Assembly: GCA_903866255.1 (NCBI GenBank)
Contig: CAIPMW010000076.1
Location: forward strand, 62,001-126,000
Direction: 5' to 3'
DNA length: 64,000 nt
From: an uncultured Chlorobiaceae bacterium
GTDB taxonomy: Bacteria; Bacteroidota; Chlorobiia; Chlorobiales; Chlorobiaceae
Made by a program: the position numbers and the translations under genes. This document shows positions 1-7,267 of the stretch, in pieces. Below the pieces are notes generated by a model, which was not told where the DNA came from, did no database searches, and saw only the letters and a list, made by a program, of their open reading frames with translations. The first letter of the stretch is position 1; each line of letters begins with the position of its first letter.

Positions 1-136
1 GATATGGGTTTGCATTAAGTTCAATTATACCAATTCCAAAGGATTGATTTAGTCGTTCCATTTCTTCCGTCAAACTGTCGCTGAACCGCTTGCGCTGCAC
101 AGCTCCCCGGAGGGATAACCAGGCCGGTATCCGTTG
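1..136 (-). CDS. C-terminal part of an unrecognised protein, cut by window edge
   Basis: An open frame on the minus strand runs from a TGA at 137-139 to the left edge of the window. The readable part contains RLNQSFGIGIIELNANPY, which looks like a real protein interior: alternating hydrophobic residues after a helical stretch. It resembles the C-terminal part of uncharacterised HrgA/COG2958-like proteins, but that is from memory and weak. The only starts inside are GTG at 100 and ATG at 61, both in the middle of the conserved-looking part. The upstream end therefore seems to have been replaced by the palindromic repeat at 148-205, and this is probably a broken gene. Confidence 0.3.
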
Positions 137-147
137 TCATCCTTTTG

Positions 148-205
148 TTATGCCGAGCTGGAGCTCGGCGCTCCCAGCTCCGCGTCAGCTATCGCTCTGG
201 TTCGG
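148..205. repeat. Palindromic intergenic element
   Basis: An 8-bp perfect inverted repeat GCCGAGCT-GG-AGCTCGGC lies at 152-169 and is followed by a further related arm (CTCCCAGCTC, 171-180). It separates the 3' end of the AAA-ATPase gene from the partial gene at the left edge. There is no T-tract, so a simple terminator is unlikely. Its compact GC-rich symmetry suggests a dispersed repeat; copies elsewhere in the genome cannot be checked from one window. Confidence 0.4.
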
Positions 206-209
206 AGCA

Positions 210-1727
210 TTACAACTTCTCCCACTCAAACTTGCTGACGTTTCTTGGCTTGGGGTCAAAGACAATGCCAATCAGATAGCGTTCGCCTTCATATTTCTCG
301 TAATACTTCATTGTCCTGATCTGCTCAAGCGGCTCCCCGTCGGTCACCTTGAATTCAAAGAGAAAGGTTCTTCCACCGGCCTTTATGGTCAGGTCAATTC
401 TGCCCTTGTTGCTCACATCCTCGGCGATGATGTCCACCCCGATACTCGAAAAATAGGCATAGAGCACGCTGGCGTAAAAGCCCTCGTACCTCTCAATGTC
501 GTTGTTGGTGTAATTGTTATAGGCGATACTGGCAAAAAGGCGCTTGATAACCGGTTCCAGACTTGCAACATCACCACTCTTCATGAGAGCAAGCAGCTCA
601 CGGCGGATCGGCTCATTTTCCGAAACGCAGGTCACCGATTGCAGAATATAATCGTTAAAACTGGTCTGCACCTCCATATTGGGAAATCCCAACTCATAGC
701 CAAATCCCATATCCAACGGAATCAGGCGCTTTATGGTCAAGTAGCCCGTCTGAAACAGAAGAGTCTCCAGCCTGAGATTTTCAAGGTCAAAACTGTTGAT
801 CAGAGACTCATTAACTTGTAATCCAATAAATTTGGGGATGAAATAGCTGTTCTTTTTGATGAGTTCAATCAGAAATCCGGGCGTTCCGGTCTCAAACCAA
901 TAGTTTTTGAATGTACGCTGGTTTCTGATAAAGAGCAGAATATCGAAAGGGTTATAGACCTTGTCACCCAAAAAATTATAACCATTGTACCACCGTTTGA
1001 CCTGCTCCATATCCACCCCTTCGAGATAAGGAGTAAAAGAGTTCTCCAGATCAAGCTGGGTGTACCCGCAGACATTGCCATAGTCAGGGTTGAGGCTGAT
1101 GTCTTCGAGATTGTTCAGGCCGCTGAAGAGCGACACTTTGGAGAATTTGCTCACTCCGGTGAGAAACACAAAGCGCAGATACTCGTCGTTATCCTTGATT
1201 TTTGTATAAAAGTCACGCATCCCATCCCGAATGATGAGAGCCTCAGGGATAGTGTCAATATTGTCCAGAATCGGCTTGTCATACTCATCAATCAGAATAA
1301 CCACCTTCTGATGATATTTTTCCCAGGCTTTTTCGATTAATTCCGCGAAGAAGTGTTGTGCCCTGGTTCTGTTTTCACACTCCAGCCCAAGTCGCTTCTC
1401 ATTGGATTTGAGGATGTACTGCAAATCCTCCTCCAGGTCGGCTTTCGAGTGAATCCCGCCACTGAAACTGATCTTGATGACTGGATATGTCACCTCCCAG
1501 TCCCACTGCTCCTCAATCAGCAGACCCCGGAATAGCTCCCGATTTCCTTCAAAAATATTTTTCAGCGTATCAAGAAACAGGCTTTTCCCGAATCGCCGGG
1601 GCCGCGACAGAAAAACATACCGATAGTTCTCAATCAGGCTGCGGGCAATCTCTGTTTTATCGATATAAAGATAATCATCTTCAATTATTGTACTGAGCGT
1701 CTGTATTCCTACCGGCAGCTTTTTCAT
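210..1727 (-). CDS. AAA-ATPase-like / PD-(D/E)XK nuclease family protein (DUF1703 type)
   Basis: The 505-residue product has an N-terminal AAA-ATPase-like domain with a P-loop variant RPRRFGKS (residues 42-49) and a Walker B-like VVILIDEYDKP (142-152). A C-terminal nuclease-fold domain carries the PD-(D/E)XK pattern: GRID (Asp445) followed by FEFK (Glu458, Lys460). Such proteins are very numerous in Chlorobi, Bacteroidetes and other anaerobes and often occur in many copies. Their function is unproven; defence or mobile-element roles are suggested. ATG at 1727 is chosen because GGAGG lies 7 nt upstream and the conserved family N-terminus (MKKLPVGIQ) begins there. The longer open frame to 1997 has no conserved sequence. 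It stands alone, next to repeats and decayed genes. Confidence 0.85.
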   Translation of the reverse strand: MKKLPVGIQTLSTIIEDDYLYIDKTEIARSLIENYRYVFLSRPRRFGKSLFLDTLKNIFEGNRELFRGLLIEEQWDWEVTYPVIKISFSGGIHSKADLEEDLQYILKSNEKRLGLECENRTRAQHFFAELIEKAWEKYHQKVVILIDEYDKPILDNIDTIPEALIIRDGMRDFYTKIKDNDEYLRFVFLTGVSKFSKVSLFSGLNNLEDISLNPDYGNVCGYTQLDLENSFTPYLEGVDMEQVKRWYNGYNFLGDKVYNPFDILLFIRNQRTFKNYWFETGTPGFLIELIKKNSYFIPKFIGLQVNESLINSFDLENLRLETLLFQTGYLTIKRLIPLDMGFGYELGFPNMEVQTSFNDYILQSVTCVSENEPIRRELLALMKSGDVASLEPVIKRLFASIAYNNYTNNDIERYEGFYASVLYAYFSSIGVDIIAEDVSNKGRIDLTIKAGGRTFLFEFKVTDGEPLEQIRTMKYYEKYEGERYLIGIVFDPKPRNVSKFEWEKL

Positions 1728-1897
1728 CGTCAACCTCCATTTAAAACATGATCCCATTAAGCGGTATCGACTCTCCAACGCATCAGCTACAGAGCGTAAC
1801 ACTTTTTTACTACACGCCAAAATATAAAACTTTTTGACAGGAAAACAGAGAGAGGCAGTCACGTAAAACGAACGGTTCTCCCATTGCGCATAAAGGG

Positions 1898-1937
1898 ACA
1901 CACGACGAACCCGCCTCAAGGCAGGTTTGTCGTGTGT
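1898..1937. repeat. Long perfect-loop inverted repeat upstream of the AAA-ATPase gene
   Basis: Two 19-nt arms (1898-1916 and 1919-1937) flank a 2-nt loop. They match at 17 of 19 positions, and the two differences would be G-U pairs in RNA from one strand. There is no adjacent T-tract. It lies about 170 nt upstream of the start at 1727. The rest of 1728-2175 has no supported gene and is AT-rich. Confidence 0.6.
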
Positions 1938-2175
1938 GGTGATGATATTTTCAATTGCGGAGCTGTCTTTGGCATCATGAAGCGAGAGGGTATTCACTAA
2001 AATTAACTAATTAGGGATACTATGAGATATTCCTTTTAATTCAGCTAAATAACGGTATACCGATGCGACTTTTTTTTAAAACAGGAACTGTTTTCAGCTC
2101 AATCGTAAGGGGTAAAGTATTTATTCTATTGGATATAGATAATTATATGTGTAAAAAAAATGGTCTTTTCTATAC

Positions 2176-2304
2176 ATGTTTTTATTCTCCTTTGCTTTTT
2201 CGCTTTCTGCAACCAACAACATTACCACTGCCGACTATCAGGATACACTCATCACGGGGCGGCTGCAAAAGCAGTTGAACTCCACCCATCGCGCCAGTTC
2301 CTGA
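2176..2304 (+). pseudogene. Orphan N-terminal fragment of a secreted protein (probable)
   Basis: A 42-codon frame begins with a signal-peptide-like hydrophobic run (MFLFSFAFSLSATNN) and continues as a polar, protein-like stretch ([17 protein letters not shown]). It stops abruptly just after it meets DNA belonging to the opposite-strand dioxygenase remnant at about 2275. I read it as the 5' end of an exported-protein gene whose remainder was deleted. The length is too short for certainty and no ribosome binding site is visible. Confidence 0.25.
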
Positions 2305-2566
2305 CTGCCCGGAGCTGGCCAGGTGACCTCAAACAGCTCCCGGGGAAATCCGTAGAAATCGTGTATGGTCTCAGGAGAGGTAGTGCCCGACACCGCCATG
2401 TCAGCCCCGTACCAGTGGGCCGAAACGGCAAGTATCGCCTTCGGTCGGGGGATGCCATGCCCGAACCGGCACGAGCTTTCGGTATAGCGGTTCGTCTGGA
2501 TCGCATACATCGGGTTGCCATGCCCGAAAAAATCGCTGGCATCACCTTTTCCATCCCGTTATTCAC
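2270..2566 (-). pseudogene. Remnant of a DODA-type (YgiD/LigB family) extradiol dioxygenase
   Basis: The frame starting near 2566 gives MEKVMPAIF. The expected continuation [16 protein letters not shown] lies in the other minus-strand frame, so there is a frameshift just before the GHGN metal-binding motif. The second frame then reads [22 protein letters not shown] and [10 protein letters not shown], all characteristic of 4,5-DOPA extradiol dioxygenase relatives. Similarity ends at about residue 90 of an expected 260, so most of the gene is missing. Family assignment rests on several conserved motifs in order. It is clearly non-functional: frameshifted and 3'-truncated. Confidence 0.7.
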
Positions 2567-2574
2567 TATTTTGC

Positions 2575-2790
2575 CTGCGCCTTGACCAGTTCAACATCTA
2601 GCGAGATGTTGAACTCTTCGCCAACAGCCACTCCCCCTGTCTCCAGCGCCTTGTTCCAGACAAGTCCGTAGCAATCTCCGGTAAACCGGATAGTTTGGCC
2701 TTTACTCTCAATCGTTCACCCGCCGAAGCCTTGCCCTTAACGGCAGATAATAAAGGGCTTCCACTCTTGATAAAGGGCAAAGGTGGTCAA
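2575..2790 (-). pseudogene. Remnant of a YceI-family (polyisoprenoid-binding) protein, C-terminal end
   Basis: One minus-strand frame reads GLVWNKALETGGVAVGEEF then NISLDVELVKAQ, the typical C-terminal strands of YceI lipocalin-like periplasmic proteins. Upstream codons in the same frame carry stops. Neighbouring residues (PFIKSGSPLLSAVKGKAS) occur in a different frame, so the copy is frameshifted and lacks its 5' half. It sits directly upstream of the dioxygenase remnant on the same strand. This suggests a former two-gene operon that has decayed. Confidence 0.55.
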
Positions 2791-2922
2791 TACCCTTCAT
2801 CTGGCCAATATGTTCTGGTTGGAACGCCTCCAGCTTGAGTTCACCCGCTATCAAGCAACGTGCGTGGTGTGATACATAAACACAAGAAAATCCTTTTTCA
2901 ATTTCTCATTACCTTGCGAGTG

Positions 2923-2931
2923 TGGTATAAT
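2923..2931 (+). promoter_or_regulatory. Candidate extended -10 promoter
   Basis: TGGTATAAT at 2923-2931 is a perfect extended -10 element, about 125 nt upstream of the PPC-domain gene. No good -35 box is found at the usual distance, which is tolerable for an extended -10 promoter. The assignment is by sequence only. Confidence 0.4.
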
Positions 2932-3055
2932 AGAAGACGCGCCTCATTGAAATACTGGAAGTTTTTTGCAGATACTCACTTCCAACAGCGGTATAAAACA
3001 ACAGTTATTTCTTTATAATAAAAGGGTTATAAGGAAATAGCACAGTCATCATGTC

Positions 3056-3499
3056 ATGAAATATTCAGAAGCAAGGCAGGGTAGAGTCTTTGTGATACGC
3101 TTGGAAGATGGCGAAATTGTCCATCAGGTGATTGAGCAGTTTGTTCAGGATCATAACATTGAACGCGCCTCACTGATTGCTGTCGGCGGAGCTGACAAGG
3201 GCAGCATTCTGGTTACCGGCCCCGAAGAGAGCCGCATATTTCCGTCAACCCCGATGACCCATGAACTGTACGATGCCCATGAAATCACGGGCACCGGCAC
3301 AATTTTTCCGGATGACACAGGCAAGCCTGTACTTCATGGCCATTTTGCCTGTGGCAGGGAGGAGAGTACGGTGACCGGCTGTATCCGCACCGGGGTAAAG
3401 GTGTGGCAAGTGATGGAGATCATTCTGATTGAGCTGCTTGAGAACACCGCAACCCGTCAGTTTGATCCCCACACCGGCTTCAAGCTGCTTATACCCTGA
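3056..3499 (+). CDS. PPC-domain (DUF296) protein, putative DNA-binding
   Basis: At 147 residues the protein is a single PCC/PPC domain. The conserved core is visible: GGADKGSILV near residues 44-53, HGHFACG at 94-100 and the closing strands around residues 110-130. In plants this domain accompanies AT-hooks; bacterial versions are free-standing trimers of unclear role, usually annotated as DNA-binding. ATG at 3056 follows an AAGGAA that is rather far away (19 nt), so initiation may be weak. It converges on the helicase gene with only 9 nt between stop codons, and no separate terminator is seen. Confidence 0.85.
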   Translation: MKYSEARQGRVFVIRLEDGEIVHQVIEQFVQDHNIERASLIAVGGADKGSILVTGPEESRIFPSTPMTHELYDAHEITGTGTIFPDDTGKPVLHGHFACGREESTVTGCIRTGVKVWQVMEIILIELLENTATRQFDPHTGFKLLIP

Positions 3500-3508
3500 G
3501 TCGTAGTA

Positions 3509-4765
3509 TTACCGCCCTCTCCCTGTCCGTTCAGACCACCGTTTTGCCGTGTTGGCTGCCGGTGGTTTTGGCCCGGGATGACCCGAGTTCCCTCTCCCCT
3601 GCTGCTTGGGTGCCTTGACCGGATTGTGATCCATCAAGGGGAAAGAGTGGTTGTCGATAACCGGAATTTTTTTGGCAATCAGTTTTTCAATATCGCGCAG
3701 ATACTCCTTCTCCTCAGCATCACAAAATGAGAGCGCGGTACCTTTTGCCCCTGCTCTGCCCGTCCGGCCAATACGGTGGACGTAGGTTTCAGAGATGTTG
3801 GGCATCTCATAGTTGATCACATACTCCAGATCATCAACATCAATACCTCGAGCGGCGATGTCGGTCGCCACAAGAATCCTTGTGGTCTGCGCCTTGAAAT
3901 TGGAAAGAGCACGCTGGCGGGCATTCTGCGCCTTGTTGCCATGGATCGCCTCCGCTTTGATATGGTGCTTGTCGAGAAGTTTGACCACCTTGTCCGCCCC
4001 ATGCTTTGTCCGGGTAAAGACCAGCGCTGTCTTGATGTTTTTATCCTGAAGGATATCCACCAGGAGCGCACTTTTATTGCCCTTGTCCACAAAGTAGATT
4101 GATTGATTGATAATATCGACCGTTGAAGAGACCGGTGTGACGGAAACCTTTGAGGGATTATGCAGAATGGTGGCGGCAAGCTTGACAATTTCCGGCGGCA
4201 TGGTGGCCGAAAAAAAGAGTGACTGCCGCTTTTTTGGCACCAGTGCCAGTATCTTTTTAACATCGTGAATAAAACCCATATCAAGCATGCGGTCGGCTTC
4301 ATCCAGCACCAGTATCTCCACATCACGCAGACTCAAAAATCCCTGATTGAGCAGATCAAGCAAGCGTCCGGGAGTGGCAATCAAAATATCGACACCTTTT
4401 ATCAGCGTTGCTGTCTGGGGATTCTGGTTAACTCCGCCAAAAATCACCGTATTGGTTAACCCGGTATGACGGCCGTAGGCCTTAAAACTCTCGCCGATCT
4501 GGATGGCCAGCTCTCGTGTCGGGGTAACAATCAGGCTCCGTATTTTTCTCTTTCTGTCATAGACCTTGTTAGCTCCAAGCAACTGCAAAATCGGAATAGC
4601 AAATGCCGCCGTTTTTCCGGTTCCCGTCTGGGCACAACCAAGCAGATCGTTCCCCTCTAAAATAATCGGTATCGCCTCGGCCTGTATCGGAGTCGGGGTG
4701 GTATAACCCTCTTCCTGCAGCGCCTTCAAAATTGGTTCTATAATGTTCAGTGACTCAAATTGCAT
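3509..4765 (-). CDS. DEAD-box RNA helicase (RhlE-like)
   Basis: The 418-residue protein has all helicase motifs in order: Q motif TPTPIQ near 23-28, motif I AQTGTGKT (45-52), PTREL, motif II DEAD (155-158), SAT, and motif VI HRIGRTGRAG. A short basic Gly/Arg-rich tail (about 30 residues) follows, as in RhlE-type proteins. It would unwind RNA duplexes in ribosome assembly or mRNA turnover. ATG at 4765 is used because MQFESLNI is the usual family start; the open frame upstream to 4855 overlaps the next gene and is not conserved. It lies downstream of, and in the same direction as, the YgjP-type gene. Confidence 0.93.
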   Translation of the reverse strand: MQFESLNIIEPILKALQEEGYTTPTPIQAEAIPIILEGNDLLGCAQTGTGKTAAFAIPILQLLGANKVYDRKRKIRSLIVTPTRELAIQIGESFKAYGRHTGLTNTVIFGGVNQNPQTATLIKGVDILIATPGRLLDLLNQGFLSLRDVEILVLDEADRMLDMGFIHDVKKILALVPKKRQSLFFSATMPPEIVKLAATILHNPSKVSVTPVSSTVDIINQSIYFVDKGNKSALLVDILQDKNIKTALVFTRTKHGADKVVKLLDKHHIKAEAIHGNKAQNARQRALSNFKAQTTRILVATDIAARGIDVDDLEYVINYEMPNISETYVHRIGRTGRAGAKGTALSFCDAEEKEYLRDIEKLIAKKIPVIDNHSFPLMDHNPVKAPKQQGRGNSGHPGPKPPAANTAKRWSERTGRGR

Positions 4766-4811
4766 CGTGTAGTGTAAAATTATTAAACAAAAGGGTAAAA
4801 AAAGTAAGCGG

Positions 4812-5570
4812 TCAGGGTTTACCCGAAACCCATGCCGGCACATATTTCCAGGCACTCTTCATTTCGCGGTTATAAATCCGCCAGAGGGGATCATGCTGAT
4901 GGACAAGCGCCCAGAAGGAGCGGGAGTGGTTGAGATGAACGGTGTGGCAAAGCTCATGAACCATGATGTGCCGGATAAGATAGTCCGGCAAAAAGAGCAG
5001 CTTGGTGTTCAGCGTTATCACATGCGCAACGGTACAACTCCCCCATCGTGAGTGCTGCAGGCGCACCTTTGCTTCAGCATAGTCAAAATCAAGAGATGTT
5101 GCAAGGGATTTAAACGAGGGAAGCAGCAACAGCCCTGCCCGATGCTTCAACCAGGAGAAAAGAAGCTTGCGGCAAAGCGACTCATTGGCAACGTCCCCGG
5201 AGATCAGCAGCCGGGTTGGAGAGAGCTCCTCAATATCACCCTGTGCAACTGCGGCCGTCTGCTGGTACTCCACCTCCCACTCCTCATCAAAGAAGGGAAA
5301 AAGTACCTTGCTCGGCCATCCGTTGCCAGCCACAGGAGGAGGCTCCAGGCGATGCGCATCAAGCTTCTTCGTCGTCTTTCGGATCCACTCCGCATGACGG
5401 AGCAGAAGCGCCGGTATCTCCTTTTTGGGAAAGCCTTCGGGCAACACCACAATCAGTCCCTCATGCGGTGTCATCTTCAGCCGGGCATACTTCGACCTTC
5501 GGCTCACCTGGACGGTATAGGGCGGAGGAAACATCTCCCCGTCGCAACTATGAGATACAATACTCGTCAA
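4812..5570 (-). CDS. YgjP-type metal-dependent hydrolase (DUF45, zinc metallopeptidase fold)
   Basis: The family signature SRWGSC (174-179) precedes the zinc site HELCH (205-209), with a further His at 215 in NHSRSFW. This is the M48-like/SprT-like arrangement of the DUF45 family. The substrate is unknown; a nucleotide pyrophosphohydrolase activity has been suggested for some members. The listed start is TTG, which overlaps the preceding gene's stop codon (TTGA). ATG at 5534 is a plausible alternative start that keeps the whole domain. The tight join to the upstream PLP enzyme suggests co-transcription, so it may also respond to the SAM riboswitch. Confidence 0.85.
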   Translation of the reverse strand: MTSIVSHSCDGEMFPPPYTVQVSRRSKYARLKMTPHEGLIVVLPEGFPKKEIPALLLRHAEWIRKTTKKLDAHRLEPPPVAGNGWPSKVLFPFFDEEWEVEYQQTAAVAQGDIEELSPTRLLISGDVANESLCRKLLFSWLKHRAGLLLLPSFKSLATSLDFDYAEAKVRLQHSRWGSCTVAHVITLNTKLLFLPDYLIRHIMVHELCHTVHLNHSRSFWALVHQHDPLWRIYNREMKSAWKYVPAWVSGKP

Positions 5571-6703
5571 CCAAGCGCTCTCTGTAAATCGGCAACAAGA
5601 TCGTCACCATCCTCAATACCTACCGAAAGCCTGATAATGGTATCGGTGATTCCCGCCGCCTCGCGGTGCTCTTTATCCATCGACGCATGGCTCATGGATG
5701 CCGGATGCTCAATCAACGACTCAACGCCTCCCAGGCTTTCTGCCAGCGCAAAGAGCTTCGTGGCTGTCAGCACACGATTGACATCATCCAGAGTACCATC
5801 AAGCTCGAAGGAGACCATGCCGCCAAAACTTTTCTGCTGCTTTTTGGCAAGCTCATGCTGGGGATGGTTGGCAAGACCGGGATAAAATACCCGTTTCACC
5901 TTGGGGTGCTGCTCCAGAAACTGTGCCACCGCAAATGCATTGATCTCATGCTCTCTCATGCGAACGACCAGTGTCTTGATTCCGCGAAGCACCAGCCAGC
6001 AATCAAACGGCTGGGCACAGGTGCCAAGCGCATTCACGGTAAACTTCAGCTTCGCATCCAGCTCCTCACTGTTCGAGAGAACCGCTCCGCCCACCACATC
6101 AGAGTGGCCGTTCAGATACTTGGTTGTTGAATGCACTACAATATCCGCTCCAAGTTCGAAAGGCTTTTGCCCGTAAGGAGAGAGAAAGGTGTTATCAACA
6201 ATCGTCAAAAGGCCTCGCTCTTTGGCAAGTGCCGCCACTTCAGCAATATCAATAAGGTTCAGGAGTGGATTGGATGGAGTTTCAACCCAGACCGCTTTGG
6301 TGCGCTCATTGACATAAGGGAGAATATCTTCGGCCCTCTGCATGTTCACAAAATGAACCTTGATGCCAAAATGCTCCTCAACCGTCTTCATCAATCTGGA
6401 GGTACCACCATAACAGTCGTCGGTGCAGATAATTTCATCACCCGAATGGAAAATGCTCAGGGTCGAAGTAATGGCCCCCATGCCGGTGGTGACGGCAACT
6501 GCCGCCGAACATCCCTCAAGAGCAGAGAGATTATCTTCAAGCGCCTTTCGCGTCGGGTTGCCGCTTCTGGTATAGTCAAATCCACGATGTTTGCCGATAT
6601 CCTCGAACACAAAGGTTGACGACTGATAAATCGGGGTCATAATAGCGCCGTAAGCCTTGTCGGGGCCTACACCGGCGTGAATCGTGTCGGTCTGGAAACT
6701 CAT
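5567..6703 (-). CDS. Cystathionine gamma-synthase / gamma-lyase family PLP enzyme
   Basis: This 378-residue enzyme of the Cys/Met metabolism PLP family has YTRSGNPTR near the N-terminus (binding of phosphate from the partner subunit) and the PLP lysine in HSTTKYLNGH (Lys195). Length and motifs fit cystathionine gamma-synthase, gamma-lyase or a bifunctional form, acting in transsulfuration between cysteine and homocysteine. The sequence alone does not settle the direction. ATG at 6703 has AGGTG at a good distance. A SAM riboswitch and terminator lie in its leader, which argues for a biosynthetic, methionine-forming role, since SAM would switch it off. Confidence 0.88.
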   Translation of the reverse strand: MSFQTDTIHAGVGPDKAYGAIMTPIYQSSTFVFEDIGKHRGFDYTRSGNPTRKALEDNLSALEGCSAAVAVTTGMGAITSTLSIFHSGDEIICTDDCYGGTSRLMKTVEEHFGIKVHFVNMQRAEDILPYVNERTKAVWVETPSNPLLNLIDIAEVAALAKERGLLTIVDNTFLSPYGQKPFELGADIVVHSTTKYLNGHSDVVGGAVLSNSEELDAKLKFTVNALGTCAQPFDCWLVLRGIKTLVVRMREHEINAFAVAQFLEQHPKVKRVFYPGLANHPQHELAKKQQKSFGGMVSFELDGTLDDVNRVLTATKLFALAESLGGVESLIEHPASMSHASMDKEHREAAGITDTIIRLSVGIEDGDDLVADLQRALG

Positions 6704-6743
6704 AAATCACCTGTTTAGAAAAATGAAAAGGAAAGTACAATAA

Positions 6744-6780
6744 AAAAACCTCTTCCCTGATGAGCAAGGAAGAGGTTTTT
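6744..6780 (-). terminator. Intrinsic terminator in the leader of the Cys/Met PLP gene (attenuator)
   Basis: A perfect 13-bp stem (6744-6756 with 6768-6780) with an 11-nt loop ends, on the minus strand, in a run of seven T residues. It lies only about 40 nt before the start codon at 6703 and downstream of the SAM aptamer. It is therefore best read as the expression platform's terminator, not the end of another gene. Confidence 0.85.
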
Positions 6781-6880
6781 ATGAAATTCTATTTCTAAAG
6801 AGAGCCAGCGCTGAAAGCAACTCGCCTGTTTTGAAAAGAGAAACGGTAAAACGCTCTTTTTCACTCATCGTTCTTTTGCT

Positions 6881-7003
6881 TCATCCGGCTTCAACAAGTC
6901 AGACGCATAGATCGCAAAAGTAGAATGTGGCACCGTGTTCCACTGTAACAGGAATCGGTTGTCAAGGCTTCACCGGGTCTATTCCCTCAGCCTTTCTTGA
7001 TGA
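6881..7003 (-). promoter_or_regulatory. SAM-I (S-box) riboswitch aptamer
   Basis: Reading the minus strand from 7003, the S-box core appears in order. P1 is TCATC (closing with GATGA at 6881-6885). AAGGCTGAGGGAATAGACCC follows, in which the P2 arms AGGC/GCCT and GGG/CCC pair. GGTGAAGCC, GACAACC, a P3 stem TTCC/GGAA and then CGGTGCCACATTC follow. These match the consensus GAGGGA, CCC-GATGAAACC, GGCAACC and GGTGCCAATTCC. The aptamer precedes the terminator at 6744-6780 and the Cys/Met PLP enzyme gene. SAM binding would be expected to favour termination. Helix P4 is not well resolved by eye. Confidence 0.82.
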
Positions 7004-7267
7004 CCAGTAATGGATAAAGAACGTGTTAACGATTGTTAATATAGGGTTTCGCGAAGAATAATACAAATGAGCCTGCCGGGCCTGTGCAATTTTCAGGGCA
7101 TCAAGCGTTATCATCGGCGTAAACTGAGCAAGCCATCCATACGACCTTTTCTCAGGAATCACGAAAGCTCTCCATTTTTTGCATTATGGTGCGCTTTCGT
7201 ATTTTAGCCATAGGTCTGGGGAGAAAGAGACCCTGAATCGCCTCTCTTTAAATACTTAAAAAAGCTC

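Noticed and set aside
90-821. 243-codon plus-strand open frame
   Set aside because: Antisense to the AAA-ATPase/nuclease gene, whose Walker and PD-(D/E)XK motifs are clear; no family-like sequence in this frame.
1728-1997. N-terminal extension of the AAA-ATPase gene
   Set aside because: A good GGAGG and the conserved family start are at 1727; the extension covers the hairpin at 1898-1937 and has no conserved residues.
6781-6869. 29-codon leader-peptide-like frame between the SAM aptamer and terminator (minus strand)
   Set aside because: Its codons are not enriched for methionine or cysteine and the ribosome binding site is weak; control by the SAM aptamer explains the attenuator.
6962-7162. 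66-codon open frame on the minus strand upstream of the Cys/Met PLP gene
   Set aside because: Its second half is the conserved core of the SAM-I aptamer; the codons for the last residues coincide with the invariant riboswitch bases. No ribosome binding site or family match.
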